Source of the DNA: Lachnospiraceae bacterium RM5
Lineage (GTDB): Bacteria; Bacillota; Clostridia; Lachnospirales; Lachnospiraceae
Length of the DNA: 64,000 bases
Assembly (NCBI GenBank): GCA_900110975.1
Contig: FOFK01000005.1
Span: 184,329 to 248,328, forward strand
Direction: 5' to 3'
The translations under genes were made by a program, and so were the position numbers. Positions 10,824 through 20,267 of this stretch are shown here, one piece after another. Each line of letters opens with the position of its first letter. Position 1 is the stretch's first letter. A model generated the notes under the pieces. That model ran no database searches. It had not been told where the DNA came from and was given only the letters and a program-made list of their open reading frames with translations.

Positions 10824-12672
10824 AAATACTGCTGCTCCTTTCTATCAAAACATACCCTGAAAGATAATCAAATATATCCCTTACAACATTTGAAGTTTTA
10901 CTCTTATTTACAACAGATCTTGCAAGAGAAACATTATCCGTTATTATATTATCAACACCTGCATCTATCATATCATTTATGCCTTTTTCATCATTAACAG
11001 TCCATACATATACTTCTTTTCCCATATTATGGATTTTCTTAACCATAGCTCCATTTACAAAAAGAATATTAAGACTGAATCCGTCTGCATATTTAAGTGT
11101 GGCAATATTTCCAAGTGCAACACTCATAACATAAATAGTTTTTATATTTTCATCATAATTTTTTATCTTCTTTAAAGAATTGTAATTTTGCGATGTAATA
11201 ACACATTTCTTTGCAAAATCATTTTCATTAACTATATCAACAACTTTTTCTTCAAGACCTTTTTCGTTAGAAGAGGCCTTTATCTCTATATTTAATTTAA
11301 CTTTATTTTTCTTAGCCAGTTTAATAACATCTACCAGAAGCGGTATCTGTTCCCCTTCATATTTTTTATTCATATAACTTCCCGCATCAAGCTCTAGTAT
11401 TTCATCATAAGTAAGTTCCCAGGCTTTCTTTTTGACCCCTGTTGTCCTCTTAAAGCTTTCATCATGCATAACAAAAACCTGTCCGTCCTTACTAAGGTGC
11501 ACATCAAGTTCTATCCATTTTGCACCATATCCTATAGCTTTTTCAAAAGCTATCATTGTATTTTCAGGATAAATGTTTGAAGCACCCCTGTGGGATGTTA
11601 TCTCCATTGTCCTTACATGACTGATATTAAGAGTAAAATCACCTCTTAAATATCCATTAATATAATAAGATAATCCTCCAAGAAGGAAAATTATTACCAA
11701 TAAAAATCCTGCATATAATCTTCTAAGTGCAGCCTTGCTGAAATTAAATTTTATTGCGCCATTATCAACAATATCTTCAATTTCTTCTCCACGTTCTTCT
11801 TTTCTTGTATAATACATTGTTGCAATTGTTGCATAACCTATAGGTGTAGCAAGAGCAACAAATATAACAGCAAGTAATATTATTACTATAACAAGCATGG
11901 CAGAAAATACAGCTCTTGCAAGATAATACCCTTTAAAAAATTTTTTAAGAACAACTACGATTAATACACCAAAAGAAATAACAACAAAAAACATAACATA
12001 TATTATTCCCTGGATAGCAAGCATTCTTATTAAATCAACAAATTTATTCTTTTTTGAAAATCTTGCACTTCTATATCCTGCCTTAAAAAAATTAAGTTTT
12101 TCAAGTGTAAAAAAATGAAATGAATACATCCATCTTAATGTCAGATAAGCAAATACAACTAAACACGATATAAGTATCCATCTGTAATATGGTATTGAAA
12201 CAACATATACTTTCAATACATATGGTAATGAAATTGTCTGAAAAAGACCGGATGTTATACCAATATTCATAAATGGAAACATAATTGCCACTATAAATAC
12301 TATTCCAATATTTGTTGGTATAAACATTCTGAATGATTTAAGAAAAGCAAATTTAAATGCACTTACGGCATTTGTTTTTTCATTTCTTCTCGAAAAATCA
12401 AATATATAAATATTCCCTATAATATCAATAAGTGCATAGAATCCGATTACTATAAGCAAAATACAAAGATAAATAATTGTTTTTGGATTTTTTAAAAATT
12501 TTATAAGATTATACTTTGTTATGTATTTGTATCCACTTAACTTCATTACCATATTTAATGATAAATTAAGTAATGGTATGGCTAATAACGCCGCAGTCAG
12601 CTTATATAAAATTTCAAAAATAACAATTGCTCTCCAATTAAACTTTATCAATCTTATTACTTTTGCTATCAT
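10816..12672 (-). CDS. Membrane-anchored glycerophosphodiester phosphodiesterase
   Basis: 618 aa. The N-terminal ~340 residues hold multiple hydrophobic segments (GPDPase membrane-domain type). The C-terminal ~250 residues form a GDPD TIM barrel with HRGASNIYPENT, the metal and catalytic pairs in WIELDVHLSKDG and MHDESFKRTTG, INIEIK, and a closing VWTVND...GVDNIITDN. It would hydrolyse glycerophosphodiesters, or possibly polyglycerophosphate-type polymers, at the membrane; the substrate is inferred. It lies 43 bp after the ABC ATPase with no visible terminator between them. Confidence 0.92.
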   Translation of the reverse strand: MIAKVIRLIKFNWRAIVIFEILYKLTAALLAIPLLNLSLNMVMKLSGYKYITKYNLIKFLKNPKTIIYLCILLIVIGFYALIDIIGNIYIFDFSRRNEKTNAVSAFKFAFLKSFRMFIPTNIGIVFIVAIMFPFMNIGITSGLFQTISLPYVLKVYVVSIPYYRWILISCLVVFAYLTLRWMYSFHFFTLEKLNFFKAGYRSARFSKKNKFVDLIRMLAIQGIIYVMFFVVISFGVLIVVVLKKFFKGYYLARAVFSAMLVIVIILLAVIFVALATPIGYATIATMYYTRKEERGEEIEDIVDNGAIKFNFSKAALRRLYAGFLLVIIFLLGGLSYYINGYLRGDFTLNISHVRTMEITSHRGASNIYPENTMIAFEKAIGYGAKWIELDVHLSKDGQVFVMHDESFKRTTGVKKKAWELTYDEILELDAGSYMNKKYEGEQIPLLVDVIKLAKKNKVKLNIEIKASSNEKGLEEKVVDIVNENDFAKKCVITSQNYNSLKKIKNYDENIKTIYVMSVALGNIATLKYADGFSLNILFVNGAMVKKIHNMGKEVYVWTVNDEKGINDMIDAGVDNIITDNVSLARSVVNKSKTSNVVRDIFDYLSGYVLIERSSSIYG

Positions 12673-12715
12673 ATCGAATTCTATGCACCGTCCATTAAAT
12701 CCTATTAATTATAAA

Positions 12716-13516
12716 TTAATTATCTCCAAGCATCATTCTGTCGCTTATTTCATCTGCACCTGCAGCATGTTCAAACATAGAAAGCAGATCTGATACTTTA
12801 AGGTTTTTCTTTTGTTCTCCCTTTACATCAACAACTACTCTTCCCTTACTCATCATAATAAGTCTGTTACCATGATCTATGGCATGTCTCATATTATGAG
12901 TAACCATAAGTGTTGTTAATTTATTTTCCCTGACTATTTTATCAGTTGTTTCTAATACTTTCGCAGCTGTCTTAGGATCAAGAGCTGCTGTATGTTCATC
13001 TAATAAAAGTAGTTTTGGTTTTTTCATTGTTGCCATAAGAAGAGTAAGAGCCTGTCTCTGACCTCCTGATAAAAGACCAACTTTTGTACTAAGTCTGTCC
13101 TCAAGACCAAGGTCTAACACTTTAAGCTTTTCTCTGAATTCTTCTCTCTCTTCCTTTGTAACACCCCATCTGAGTGTACGAAGTTTTCCTCTTCTGAGAG
13201 CTAATGCTATATTTTCATCAATCTGCATATCTGCTGCAGTTCCTGTCATTGGATCCTGGAAAACTCTTCCTAAAAAGACTGCTCTTTTATGTTCAGGCAA
13301 TCCGGAAATATCTTTTCCATCAATAAAAACTGCTCCCGAATCTACAGGCCAGACACCTGCTATAGCATTTAATGTAGTTGATTTTCCTGCACCATTACCA
13401 CCGATAATAGTACAGAAATCACCTTCCTCAAGTTTAAGAGAAACACCATTTAAAGCAACTTTCTCATTTATTGTACCTTTATTAAAGGTTTTATGTAAAT
13501 CACGTATTTCCAACAT
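12716..13516 (-). CDS. ABC transporter ATP-binding protein (aromatic amino-acid-type uptake system)
   Basis: A 266-aa ATPase. Walker A is GGNGAGKSTT, the signature LSGGQRQAL, Walker B KLLLLDEH, and the switch His lies in VTHNMRHA. It is the last of three genes (lipoprotein, permease, ATPase) with short spacing (4 bp after the permease; GGAGG before the ATG). This architecture matches the COG2984/COG4120/COG1101 systems, some of which have been linked to tryptophan or tyrosine uptake. No T-box leader is present here, so the substrate remains open. Confidence 0.92.
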   Translation of the reverse strand: MLEIRDLHKTFNKGTINEKVALNGVSLKLEEGDFCTIIGGNGAGKSTTLNAIAGVWPVDSGAVFIDGKDISGLPEHKRAVFLGRVFQDPMTGTAADMQIDENIALALRRGKLRTLRWGVTKEEREEFREKLKVLDLGLEDRLSTKVGLLSGGQRQALTLLMATMKKPKLLLLDEHTAALDPKTAAKVLETTDKIVRENKLTTLMVTHNMRHAIDHGNRLIMMSKGRVVVDVKGEQKKNLKVSDLLSMFEHAAGADEISDRMMLGDN

Positions 13517-13520
13517 ATAG

Positions 13521-14486
13521 CTATTCCTCCACTGTTAAACCATTCTTTTTGTTTTCCCTGGCAAGTCTTCTAAAGGAATTTTTTCTGGCATTCTTTAAAT
13601 ATGGTACTGCAAGGAAGATTGCAACTACAATAGCTGTCAATAACTTCATATCATCTGCAGGGAATTTAAGCCATAATACGAATACATATACGAGATAATA
13701 AATAACTGCACCAACTACGACAAAGAATAATCTTAATATAAAATTAAGTCTCTTACGTAATAATGCTTCACCAATTACCTCACCGATAATAACAGCTGCA
13801 AGACCGATTACGATAGCACCTCTACCCATATTTACATCAGCAAATCCCTGATACTGGGCAAGCATTCCACCTGCAAGTGCTACAAGACCGTTACTAAGTG
13901 CAAGAGCAATAATTTTCATATGATTGATATTAATACCCTGTGCTTTTGCCATATTAGGATTAATACCTGTGGCTCTTATTGCAGAACCCTGTTCAGTTCC
14001 AAGATACCAGTAAAGAATAAGTATTATCACTATAAGACAGGCTGCAACTATCATTATTGTTTTATTTAATAAGTTAATGTTTGATGTAAAATACAACTTA
14101 ACCTGATTTACATTAATTGCCTGGTTTGCTTTTCCTAAAATATTTAAATTTATTGAGTATAAAGCAATCTGTGTCAAAATACCTGCAAGGATATCAGGAA
14201 TACCAAGTGTAGTATGAAGTATTCCTGTTACAATTCCTGCAAGAACACCTGCAACAAATGAAACCAGAAGTGCAAGCTGTGGATTATATCCATTAAAAAT
14301 CATCATTATACATACAGAACCACCTGTTGCAAGTGAACCATCAACAGTAAGATCTGCAAAATTAAGCATCTTAAATGTTAAGAACAATCCAAGCGCCATA
14401 ACTCCCCAGATAAGTCCCTGTGCAATACCACCGGGACATGAGTTGAACAACGCTTCCGGATTTAACATTGAAAAATATTCCGCCAC
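13521..14486 (-). CDS. ABC transporter permease (COG4120-like)
   Basis: A 321-aa integral membrane protein with about eight or nine hydrophobic segments, of the branched-chain-type permease superfamily. The start is a GTG at 14486, with GGAGG 8 nt upstream. The opening NSCPGGIAQGLIWGVMALGLFLTF and DLTVDGSLATGG segments are typical of permeases partnered with PF04392 lipoproteins. It sits between the lipoprotein and the ATPase genes in the same operon. Confidence 0.9.
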   Translation of the reverse strand: MAEYFSMLNPEALFNSCPGGIAQGLIWGVMALGLFLTFKMLNFADLTVDGSLATGGSVCIMMIFNGYNPQLALLVSFVAGVLAGIVTGILHTTLGIPDILAGILTQIALYSINLNILGKANQAINVNQVKLYFTSNINLLNKTIMIVAACLIVIILILYWYLGTEQGSAIRATGINPNMAKAQGININHMKIIALALSNGLVALAGGMLAQYQGFADVNMGRGAIVIGLAAVIIGEVIGEALLRKRLNFILRLFFVVVGAVIYYLVYVFVLWLKFPADDMKLLTAIVVAIFLAVPYLKNARKNSFRRLARENKKNGLTVEE

Positions 14487-14516
14487 CAGAATAACCTCCG
14501 TCTATATCAAAATAAA

Positions 14517-15515
14517 TTATTCTGCTACAGCTTCAACGCCTTCGTAATCATCTGGGATTGTGATTCCGATTGCTTCTGCATAATCTTTATTGTATTTCTT
14601 TGTTGTTGTAGCTGCAAATGCAATATCCATGCTTGCTGGATCTGTTCCGTTTTCAAGGATATCTGCTGCCATTTCACCAGCCTTGTATCCGATGTCATAG
14701 TAGCTGATTGATAATGTTGCAAGACCACCTGAAGCCATCATGTTTTCTTCACCACAGATAACTGGTAATTTAGCTGGCTGACAAATATTATTTACAATTG
14801 TCATGTTTGAAGCTGCTGTATTATCTGTTGGGATATATACACAATCACAGTCTTCTGCAAGTGCTGAAACTACTGACTGGATATCATTTGAATCTGTAAA
14901 TGTATATTCTTTATATTCAACCTTATCTTCATCTAAGTATTTTTCAATCTGTTCTGCCTGATATTTTGAGTTAGCTTCTGCTGAACAATAAAGGATACCA
15001 ACCTTCTTTACATCAGGAACAAGCTCTAATATCATATCTTCCTGCTGATCAAGTGGAGCAAGGTCAGATGTACCTGTTACATTGATACCTGTGCTTCCAT
15101 TCCAGTCAGAGATTTCAAGTGCTGTAGCATAATCTGTAATAGATGTTCCAACGATTGGAATATCAGATGTAGCTGAAACAGCTGCCTGAAGTGCTGGTGT
15201 AGCATTTGCTAAAATAAGATCATATTTATTTGAAGCAAATCCTGTAACGATTGTTGAACATGTAGCTGAATCACCCTGAGCATTCTGTTCATCAAAAGCC
15301 ACATCATCACCAAATTTATCTTTTAAAGCATCCTTAAATCCATCTGTTGCTGCATCTAAAGCATCATGCTGTACTAACTGACAGATACCTACTTTATATT
15401 TAGCCTTTGATAAATTTCCATTATCTTTCTTTTCGTCAGAATTTCCTGAACCACATGCAGTAAGTGAAAGTGCTAATGCACCACACATAAGTAATGATAC
15501 GATTTTTTTCTTCAT
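14517..15515 (-). CDS. ABC transporter substrate-binding lipoprotein (PF04392 family)
   Basis: A 332-aa surface lipoprotein. The signal peptide ends in the lipobox LTACGSG (Cys21). The mature protein has the two-lobed binding fold of the ABC_sub_bind family, with VGICQLVQHDALDAATDGFKD and AAVSATSDIPIVGTSITDY segments. It is the first gene of the three-gene uptake operon. A promoter lies about 100 nt upstream and GGAGG precedes the ATG. The ligand cannot be deduced from sequence. Confidence 0.92.
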   Translation of the reverse strand: MKKKIVSLLMCGALALSLTACGSGNSDEKKDNGNLSKAKYKVGICQLVQHDALDAATDGFKDALKDKFGDDVAFDEQNAQGDSATCSTIVTGFASNKYDLILANATPALQAAVSATSDIPIVGTSITDYATALEISDWNGSTGINVTGTSDLAPLDQQEDMILELVPDVKKVGILYCSAEANSKYQAEQIEKYLDEDKVEYKEYTFTDSNDIQSVVSALAEDCDCVYIPTDNTAASNMTIVNNICQPAKLPVICGEENMMASGGLATLSISYYDIGYKAGEMAADILENGTDPASMDIAFAATTTKKYNKDYAEAIGITIPDDYEGVEAVAE

Positions 15516-15613
15516 TTTTAAAAACCTCCATAAAATAAATAAAGAATCAATACTTTTGTAATTGCCTCAAGCCATATAAAGTCTAGATTTTTCTTACAAA
15601 AACATACTTCTAT

Positions 15614-15642
15614 ATAATACCACGAAGTGTAAAAAACCTCAA
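15614..15642 (-). promoter_or_regulatory. Promoter of the ABC uptake operon
   Basis: On the minus strand: TTGAGG (15637-15642), a 17-nt spacer, TATTAT (15614-15619). The 5' UTR is about 90 nt and shows no T-box or riboswitch fold. Confidence 0.65.
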
Positions 15643-15658
15643 TCATTTGCTTAAAATA

Positions 15659-15687
15659 TTGACAGAATAAAAATTTAGTTGTAATCT
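15659..15687 (+). promoter_or_regulatory. Promoter of tmRNA
   Basis: Consensus TTGACA (15659-15664), a 17-nt spacer, TAATCT (15682-15687). The mature tmRNA 5' end is 13 nt downstream. Confidence 0.8.
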
Positions 15688-15699
15688 TTTAATATTAAT

Positions 15700-16037
15700 G
15701 GGCTAGTACTGGTTTCGACGGGGGCTTTGAAGCCGGAGAAGCGAGTCGTCTGTAACGCGATAAGTACAAAATTAAATTAAACGCTAACGAAAATTTAGCA
15801 GCTGCCTAAGTTGCAGCAGTCTGAACCTTAAGCACCTACACTTAAGGGGATGGCTTCAAACCCATGTAGGAAACGGTTTGTACAAAGCTTTGAGTACAAA
15901 TACGTATTATGAAGCTACCTCTTTTATAAGAATGTTAATTTTCGTATACTAGAGGGAATCCTAAATAATTAACTACGCTCGTAGAAGTACGGTGAATGGG
16001 CTTTCGGACATGGGTTCGATTCCCATCTAGTCCACTA
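15700..16037 (+). ncRNA. ssrA: Transfer-messenger RNA
   Basis: tmRNA for trans-translation rescue of stalled ribosomes. The 5' end GGGCTAG pairs with CTAGTCC near 16027-16033. The tRNA-like half shows TGGTTTCGACGGGG at the 5' side and the T arm GGGTTCGATTCCC at the 3' side. The tag reading frame ends at TAA (15807-15809) and reads A-N-E-N-L-A-A-A if GCT at 15783 is the resume codon, which fits hydrophobic AA-ending degradation tags. The sequence after the discriminator is CTA rather than CCA, so the CCA end is probably added after transcription. A T7 run at 16038-16044 could act with the T-arm hairpin as terminator. The adjacent SmpB gene is not in the window. Confidence 0.95.
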
Positions 16038-16061
16038 TTTTTTTCTAAGTCAATATGTCTT

Positions 16062-17069
16062 CTATATATCTGTTTCAGGAATTTTATAAACCTTTTCAAT
16101 CTCTGTAAGGAAACATTCCTGAATCTTATCAATAATTATCTTGATTTTTTCATCTTCATCATATTTTACATTTTCAAGTGGTACATATCCGCCTGCCATT
16201 GTTGCATGTCCACCACCACTTCCAATATCTTTAAGTGCTTCAAAAGATATTTTACCTGCATCAAGTTCAGGTATTTCATTTCTGATAGATAATTTTATTC
16301 CATCTTTTTTTATTGAATATACAACAGAAAAACGGATTTCAATAAGTGATAAAATAAAATCAGATATTGAAGCAATAAGTGTCTCAGGACATTCTTTTCC
16401 TGTATTTGCAAAACTTATATCTCCAAATACTTTTATACTGTTTATGGCATTTGAGTAAGCTTTAAGTTCATCATAGTGAATCGAATTATTTGTAAGAGAT
16501 GCGATAAGCTCATTATCTCCAAGGTCAGACATTTTATAAAACATTTCATAATCAAGAGTATCACCACCTCTTGTAAGTCCTGCAGTATCTATTCTTATAC
16601 CATACAAAAGAGCTGTTGCTACGTCTTTTCTCATCTCAATGCCTGATTCATAATAATAACTTGCTATTATTGATGCACATGCACCAAGCTCAGGTCTTAT
16701 ATCAGAATAAATATATTCTATTTTTTCAAATGTCGGATGATGGTCAATACAGACAACCTCTTCTCCCGGCATATCTATTATGTTTGCATTTCCTTTTTGA
16801 GCATCAACAAGAATTACTTCATTATTCTCACTGATATCCTTTAAATCCTCTAAATTATATATTTCTATGCCAAGAATTTCTATCATCTGTATTGTACTGT
16901 ATCTGTCGATTTTCCCCTTATAACACAAAGTTGATTCAATACCTTTTTCTTTTAAAAGATACTTAAGTCCAAATGCTGATGAAATAGCATCCGGGTCAGG
17001 GAAATTATGTGTCTGGATATATACATGTTTCTTTGTAAGTGCATTTACAATCTGATCTAAATGTGTCAT
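16062..17069 (-). CDS. DHH/DHHA1 phosphoesterase (NrnA/RecJ-like superfamily)
   Basis: A 335-aa cytoplasmic metal-dependent phosphoesterase. DHH motifs are visible: HNFPDPDAISSAFGLKYLL, VDAQKG, CIDHHPTF, and the DHHA1 signature GGGHATMAGG. Relatives hydrolyse nanoRNA, pAp or cyclic dinucleotide products; which one applies here cannot be told from sequence. It is convergent with ssrA (25 bp between ends) and is the last gene after ylmH-like and NSS transporter genes on the same strand. Confidence 0.88.
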   Translation of the reverse strand: MTHLDQIVNALTKKHVYIQTHNFPDPDAISSAFGLKYLLKEKGIESTLCYKGKIDRYSTIQMIEILGIEIYNLEDLKDISENNEVILVDAQKGNANIIDMPGEEVVCIDHHPTFEKIEYIYSDIRPELGACASIIASYYYESGIEMRKDVATALLYGIRIDTAGLTRGGDTLDYEMFYKMSDLGDNELIASLTNNSIHYDELKAYSNAINSIKVFGDISFANTGKECPETLIASISDFILSLIEIRFSVVYSIKKDGIKLSIRNEIPELDAGKISFEALKDIGSGGGHATMAGGYVPLENVKYDEDEKIKIIIDKIQECFLTEIEKVYKIPETDI

Positions 17070-17084
17070 TTTTCTTTTCCTTTC

Positions 17085-18476
17085 CTACATTACACCTAAT
17101 GCCCTGATTAATAAGAATCCAAGCAAAATAGGTGATATAAACTTAACCATTACAATATAAATTTTCTTTCTTCCAAATTTCTCATTATTTTTTGTAACTT
17201 CATCAATAATTATATCTGTTTTAACAACCCATCCAATCAAAACACATGTTGATATAGCTACAACCGGCATTAAAAGGTTGTTACTGATATAATCCATAAT
17301 ATCAAGAATCTGCGCCTTAGCACCATTTGGAAGTTTTATTTCAAAGTATAATTTATTATAACCAAGACATACGATTACTCCAAATATTAAAGCTATTACC
17401 CCGGCAATAAATGTTGATTTTTTTCTTTCCAACTTAAACTTGTCCATAAGGCAGGATACTATAGCTTCAAGAATTGATACTGAACTTGTAATCGCAGCAA
17501 ATAAAACCATTGCAAAGAATATACATCCTATAACATTTCCAAGTTTTCCCATTGAAGCAAATACTTTAGGAAGTGAAACAAACATAAGTCCCGGACCTGA
17601 TGCCTCCATTCCTTCTTTTCCCATAAACACATATACAGCAGGAATAATCATTACACCTGCAAGAAATGCAATTGCCGTATCAAAAATCTCAATCTGTCCA
17701 ATTGATTTAGAAAGATCTGTATCATCCTTCATATATGAACCATAAGTAATCATTATACCCATAGCCACGCTAAGACTGTAAAACAACTGTCCCATTGCAT
17801 CCATAAGGGTATTTAAAAAACTTTGAACTGTCATATTTTTTACATCAGGAATAACTAAAATCTTTAATCCCTTTAAACCGGTTCTTACTTCTCCCGCTTT
17901 ATCCGTATGTGATAATGAAATTGAAAAAACAGCAATTATTAAAATAAGCACAATTAATGCCGGCATAATAAACTTAGAAAATTTTTCTATTCCTTTATCT
18001 ACACCACCAAGCACTACAAGCATTGTTATTGCCAAAAATATTACCATTGTGATAATAGGTAAATAATTATCAGAAATAAAACCACCAAAATATCCATCAT
18101 GTGTTGTTTTACTTCCATTTCCTGATAAATATGCAAAAAAATATTTTACAACCCAACCGCCAATTACGCTATAATAAGGCAAAATCATCATTGGTATTAT
18201 ACTTGCTATAATTCCTAAGCCTTTCCATTTCTTATGGATTTTTCCATATGCTGTAAGTGGACTTTGTTTTGTCTTTCTACCTATGGCAACCTCTGAAATT
18301 AACAAAGAAAAACCAAAAGTCAAAGCTAATATCAGATAAACAAATAAAAACATTCCTCCACCGTCTCTTGCCGCCAGATATGGAAATCTCCATATATTTC
18401 CAAGTCCCACTGCACTTCCAGCTGCTGCAAGAACAAATCCTAAAGATCCGGTAAACGAATTTCTCTTTGTTTTCAT
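17085..18476 (-). CDS. Sodium-dependent transporter, NSS (SLC6) family
   Basis: A 463-aa inner-membrane symporter with about 11 hydrophobic segments. The family signature in TM1 is clear (GFVLAAAGSAVGLGNIWRFPYLAARDGGG), which holds the sodium and substrate site. It is likely an amino-acid or amine uptake protein driven by Na+; the substrate is not determinable. It starts 29 bp after the YlmH-like gene, with AAAGG before the ATG, and is followed 15 bp later by the DHH gene. Confidence 0.93.
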   Translation of the reverse strand: MKTKRNSFTGSLGFVLAAAGSAVGLGNIWRFPYLAARDGGGMFLFVYLILALTFGFSLLISEVAIGRKTKQSPLTAYGKIHKKWKGLGIIASIIPMMILPYYSVIGGWVVKYFFAYLSGNGSKTTHDGYFGGFISDNYLPIITMVIFLAITMLVVLGGVDKGIEKFSKFIMPALIVLILIIAVFSISLSHTDKAGEVRTGLKGLKILVIPDVKNMTVQSFLNTLMDAMGQLFYSLSVAMGIMITYGSYMKDDTDLSKSIGQIEIFDTAIAFLAGVMIIPAVYVFMGKEGMEASGPGLMFVSLPKVFASMGKLGNVIGCIFFAMVLFAAITSSVSILEAIVSCLMDKFKLERKKSTFIAGVIALIFGVIVCLGYNKLYFEIKLPNGAKAQILDIMDYISNNLLMPVVAISTCVLIGWVVKTDIIIDEVTKNNEKFGRKKIYIVMVKFISPILLGFLLIRALGVM

Positions 18477-18504
18477 TTTATTTTCCTTTCCCTATAACAC
18501 AATT

Positions 18505-19263
18505 TTAATATATTTTTATTAATATTTTTATTTTTTCCTTTTTGTTTAAGCCTAATTCTTCTGCAAATACAAACCTTCCATATCCTCTTACAGAAACAAC
18601 ATCATCTTTTTTCAAAGATATGCTATTTGAGGTATTAATACATCCATTTATATAAACCTTATTTTCTTTTATAAGATTTATTACAACACCTCTCGACAGG
18701 TTATAAGCCTTTGAAATAACAGCATCTATCCTGTTACTACTAAGTGTTAATACCTTTTCTTTTGGTTCCTTAAGTAAAACTTCCGGAAGTTCTTCTATAA
18801 TTTCATTTTTGACTTTTGTATGTCTTATAAAACTTAAGTTTGTTAAAATATAATCCGCAATATCCAAATGCACAAATACATATCCCGTATTTGTTTCACT
18901 ATCAACAAATATATCTCCTATTTTTGATCTTTCAATTCCAAGTCCCATAATAGAACCCAAAAAATCTCTATGACTGAGTTTATCAGCAAATTTAGCATTA
19001 GCCGGAGATATTTTTATAATCAGTATTGGATAATCCAAAGTATATCCACATAAATTTTCATCTCCAAATCTTACCATACATCTTTCCGATGTCTGATGAC
19101 CTCCATTTACATCAGCACCTGCAAATTTCAGTTCATTTTTCATCTGGTAAAATATACTTAACTCTGACATATTCAAAAAATCAGTAAATTCATAGCAATT
19201 ATTTGTATATGCCCTGTTTGCCAGTTCTATAAGTCGTTTTTTAACTAATTCTTCATCATTCAT
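18505..19263 (-). CDS. YlmH-like S4-domain RNA-binding protein
   Basis: 252 aa. The N-terminal ~170 residues match the YlmH fold (LIELANRAYTNNCYEFTDFLN; GGHQTSERCMVRFG; SHRDFLGSIMGLGIERSKIGDI). A C-terminal S4 domain follows (SSNRIDAVISKAYNLSRGVVINLIKENKVYING), ending KKDDVVSVRGYGRFVF. YlmH binds 50S-peptidyl-tRNA complexes in ribosome rescue in Bacillus. In many Bacillota it sits in the cell-division cluster; here it is beside a transporter. The ribosome-binding site is weak, and an 11-bp tandem repeat lies just upstream. Confidence 0.9.
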   Translation of the reverse strand: MNDEELVKKRLIELANRAYTNNCYEFTDFLNMSELSIFYQMKNELKFAGADVNGGHQTSERCMVRFGDENLCGYTLDYPILIIKISPANAKFADKLSHRDFLGSIMGLGIERSKIGDIFVDSETNTGYVFVHLDIADYILTNLSFIRHTKVKNEIIEELPEVLLKEPKEKVLTLSSNRIDAVISKAYNLSRGVVINLIKENKVYINGCINTSNSISLKKDDVVSVRGYGRFVFAEELGLNKKEKIKILIKIY

Positions 19264-19281
19264 GTATTTAGCCTGTTTTTT

Positions 19282-19325
19282 CTTATACTTTACTTATACT
19301 TTGCTTATACTTTTCTTATACTTTG
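19282..19325. repeat. 11-bp direct repeat, 4 copies
   Basis: CTTATACTTTN repeated four times without gaps on the plus strand (19282, 19293, 19304, 19315), in the 91-bp gap between the HAD gene and the YlmH-like gene. The period is close to one DNA turn. Confidence 0.9.
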
Positions 19326-19354
19326 ATGCATTTGGTTTATTCTGTTTATTTGTT

Positions 19355-19984
19355 TTAATTGCTTTTATTCAGCATAGCATCTAATATTTCTACACAACTG
19401 TTATAATCTTTAAATTCAATTGTATTAAATTTTATTTTTTTTGCAGCTTCTACATTTTCTTTTCTATCATCAATAAAAATACATTCTTCAGCCTTAAGAT
19501 TGTATTTTTCAAGAAAAATTTTATATATCTTTAAATCCGGCTTTTTACATTTAACTTCATGTGAAAAAATTCCACCATCCATTATGTCTGTAAAATCCGT
19601 AAGATGCGTAGCTTTTCTTCTCAAATAAGCTGAATAATTTGATAAGAAGTATACATTATAACCTTTATCTTTATATTTTTTTATCCAGTCTTTTGTATAA
19701 TCAAACTTTTTAGCATACATATGAATATGCTCAAGAACATATACTATCTCTCTTTTATAATCCGGTGCTTCTTCAAACATCTCTGTAAAAATATCTGTTT
19801 CTTCTAAAACTCCTTCATCAAGCTTATCCCAAATACCTGTAAGAAATATAGCATCTAAAGCTGTTTTAATATCCTCTTTCTTATGCGGAATAATATCATT
19901 GTCATAAAAAAAATCATCTAAGAGTTCAAAAGGTGTCCATTTTATAAGAACCTGACCAATATCAAAAACAATATTTTTTATCAT
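19355..19984 (-). CDS. HAD-superfamily hydrolase
   Basis: A 209-aa cytoplasmic phosphatase-like protein of HAD subfamily IA. Motif I is KNIVFDIGQVLIKW; the second Asp of the usual DxD is replaced by Gly at the DIG position, as in a known HAD subgroup. Motif II is YFLSNYS, motif III has the Lys in KCKKPD, and motif IV is CIFIDDRKENVEAAKK. I start at the ATG at 19984, which follows GGAAGGATG; the upstream ATG at 20020 has no ribosome site. The substrate is unknown. Confidence 0.88.
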   Translation of the reverse strand: MIKNIVFDIGQVLIKWTPFELLDDFFYDNDIIPHKKEDIKTALDAIFLTGIWDKLDEGVLEETDIFTEMFEEAPDYKREIVYVLEHIHMYAKKFDYTKDWIKKYKDKGYNVYFLSNYSAYLRRKATHLTDFTDIMDGGIFSHEVKCKKPDLKIYKIFLEKYNLKAEECIFIDDRKENVEAAKKIKFNTIEFKDYNSCVEILDAMLNKSN

Positions 19985-20096
19985 ATGCCTGCATCCTTCC
20001 ATATTTGACTCTTTTTTCATAAATCAATTGACACTATCCATATTTGGATAAGTTAATCTTTTTATTTTAATATCTATATGTGTATCTACTTTATAT

Positions 20097-20168
20097 GCTG
20101 CTTTATATATTTAATATATATTTGCTTTGTATATTTAGTATATATTTGCTTTATATATTTAATATGCA
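20097..20168. repeat. 24-bp AT-rich tandem repeat, 3 copies
   Basis: TTTGCTTTATATATTTAATA-type units of 24 bp at 20097, 20121 and 20145. The first and last copies are slightly diverged. Confidence 0.8.
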
Positions 20169-20267
20169 CTTGTTTTTAACAATAATAATTTAGCTTATAT
20201 AAATGGTTTTTTCAATATTCTTTTATTTAAAATTTAAACAATTCCTCAATACTTTCATTAGAATGAG

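Noticed and set aside
15516..15640. T-box leader for the ABC uptake operon
   Set aside because: Systems of this type are often T-box controlled, but the leader is only about 90 nt with no specifier stem, T-box bulge or terminator.
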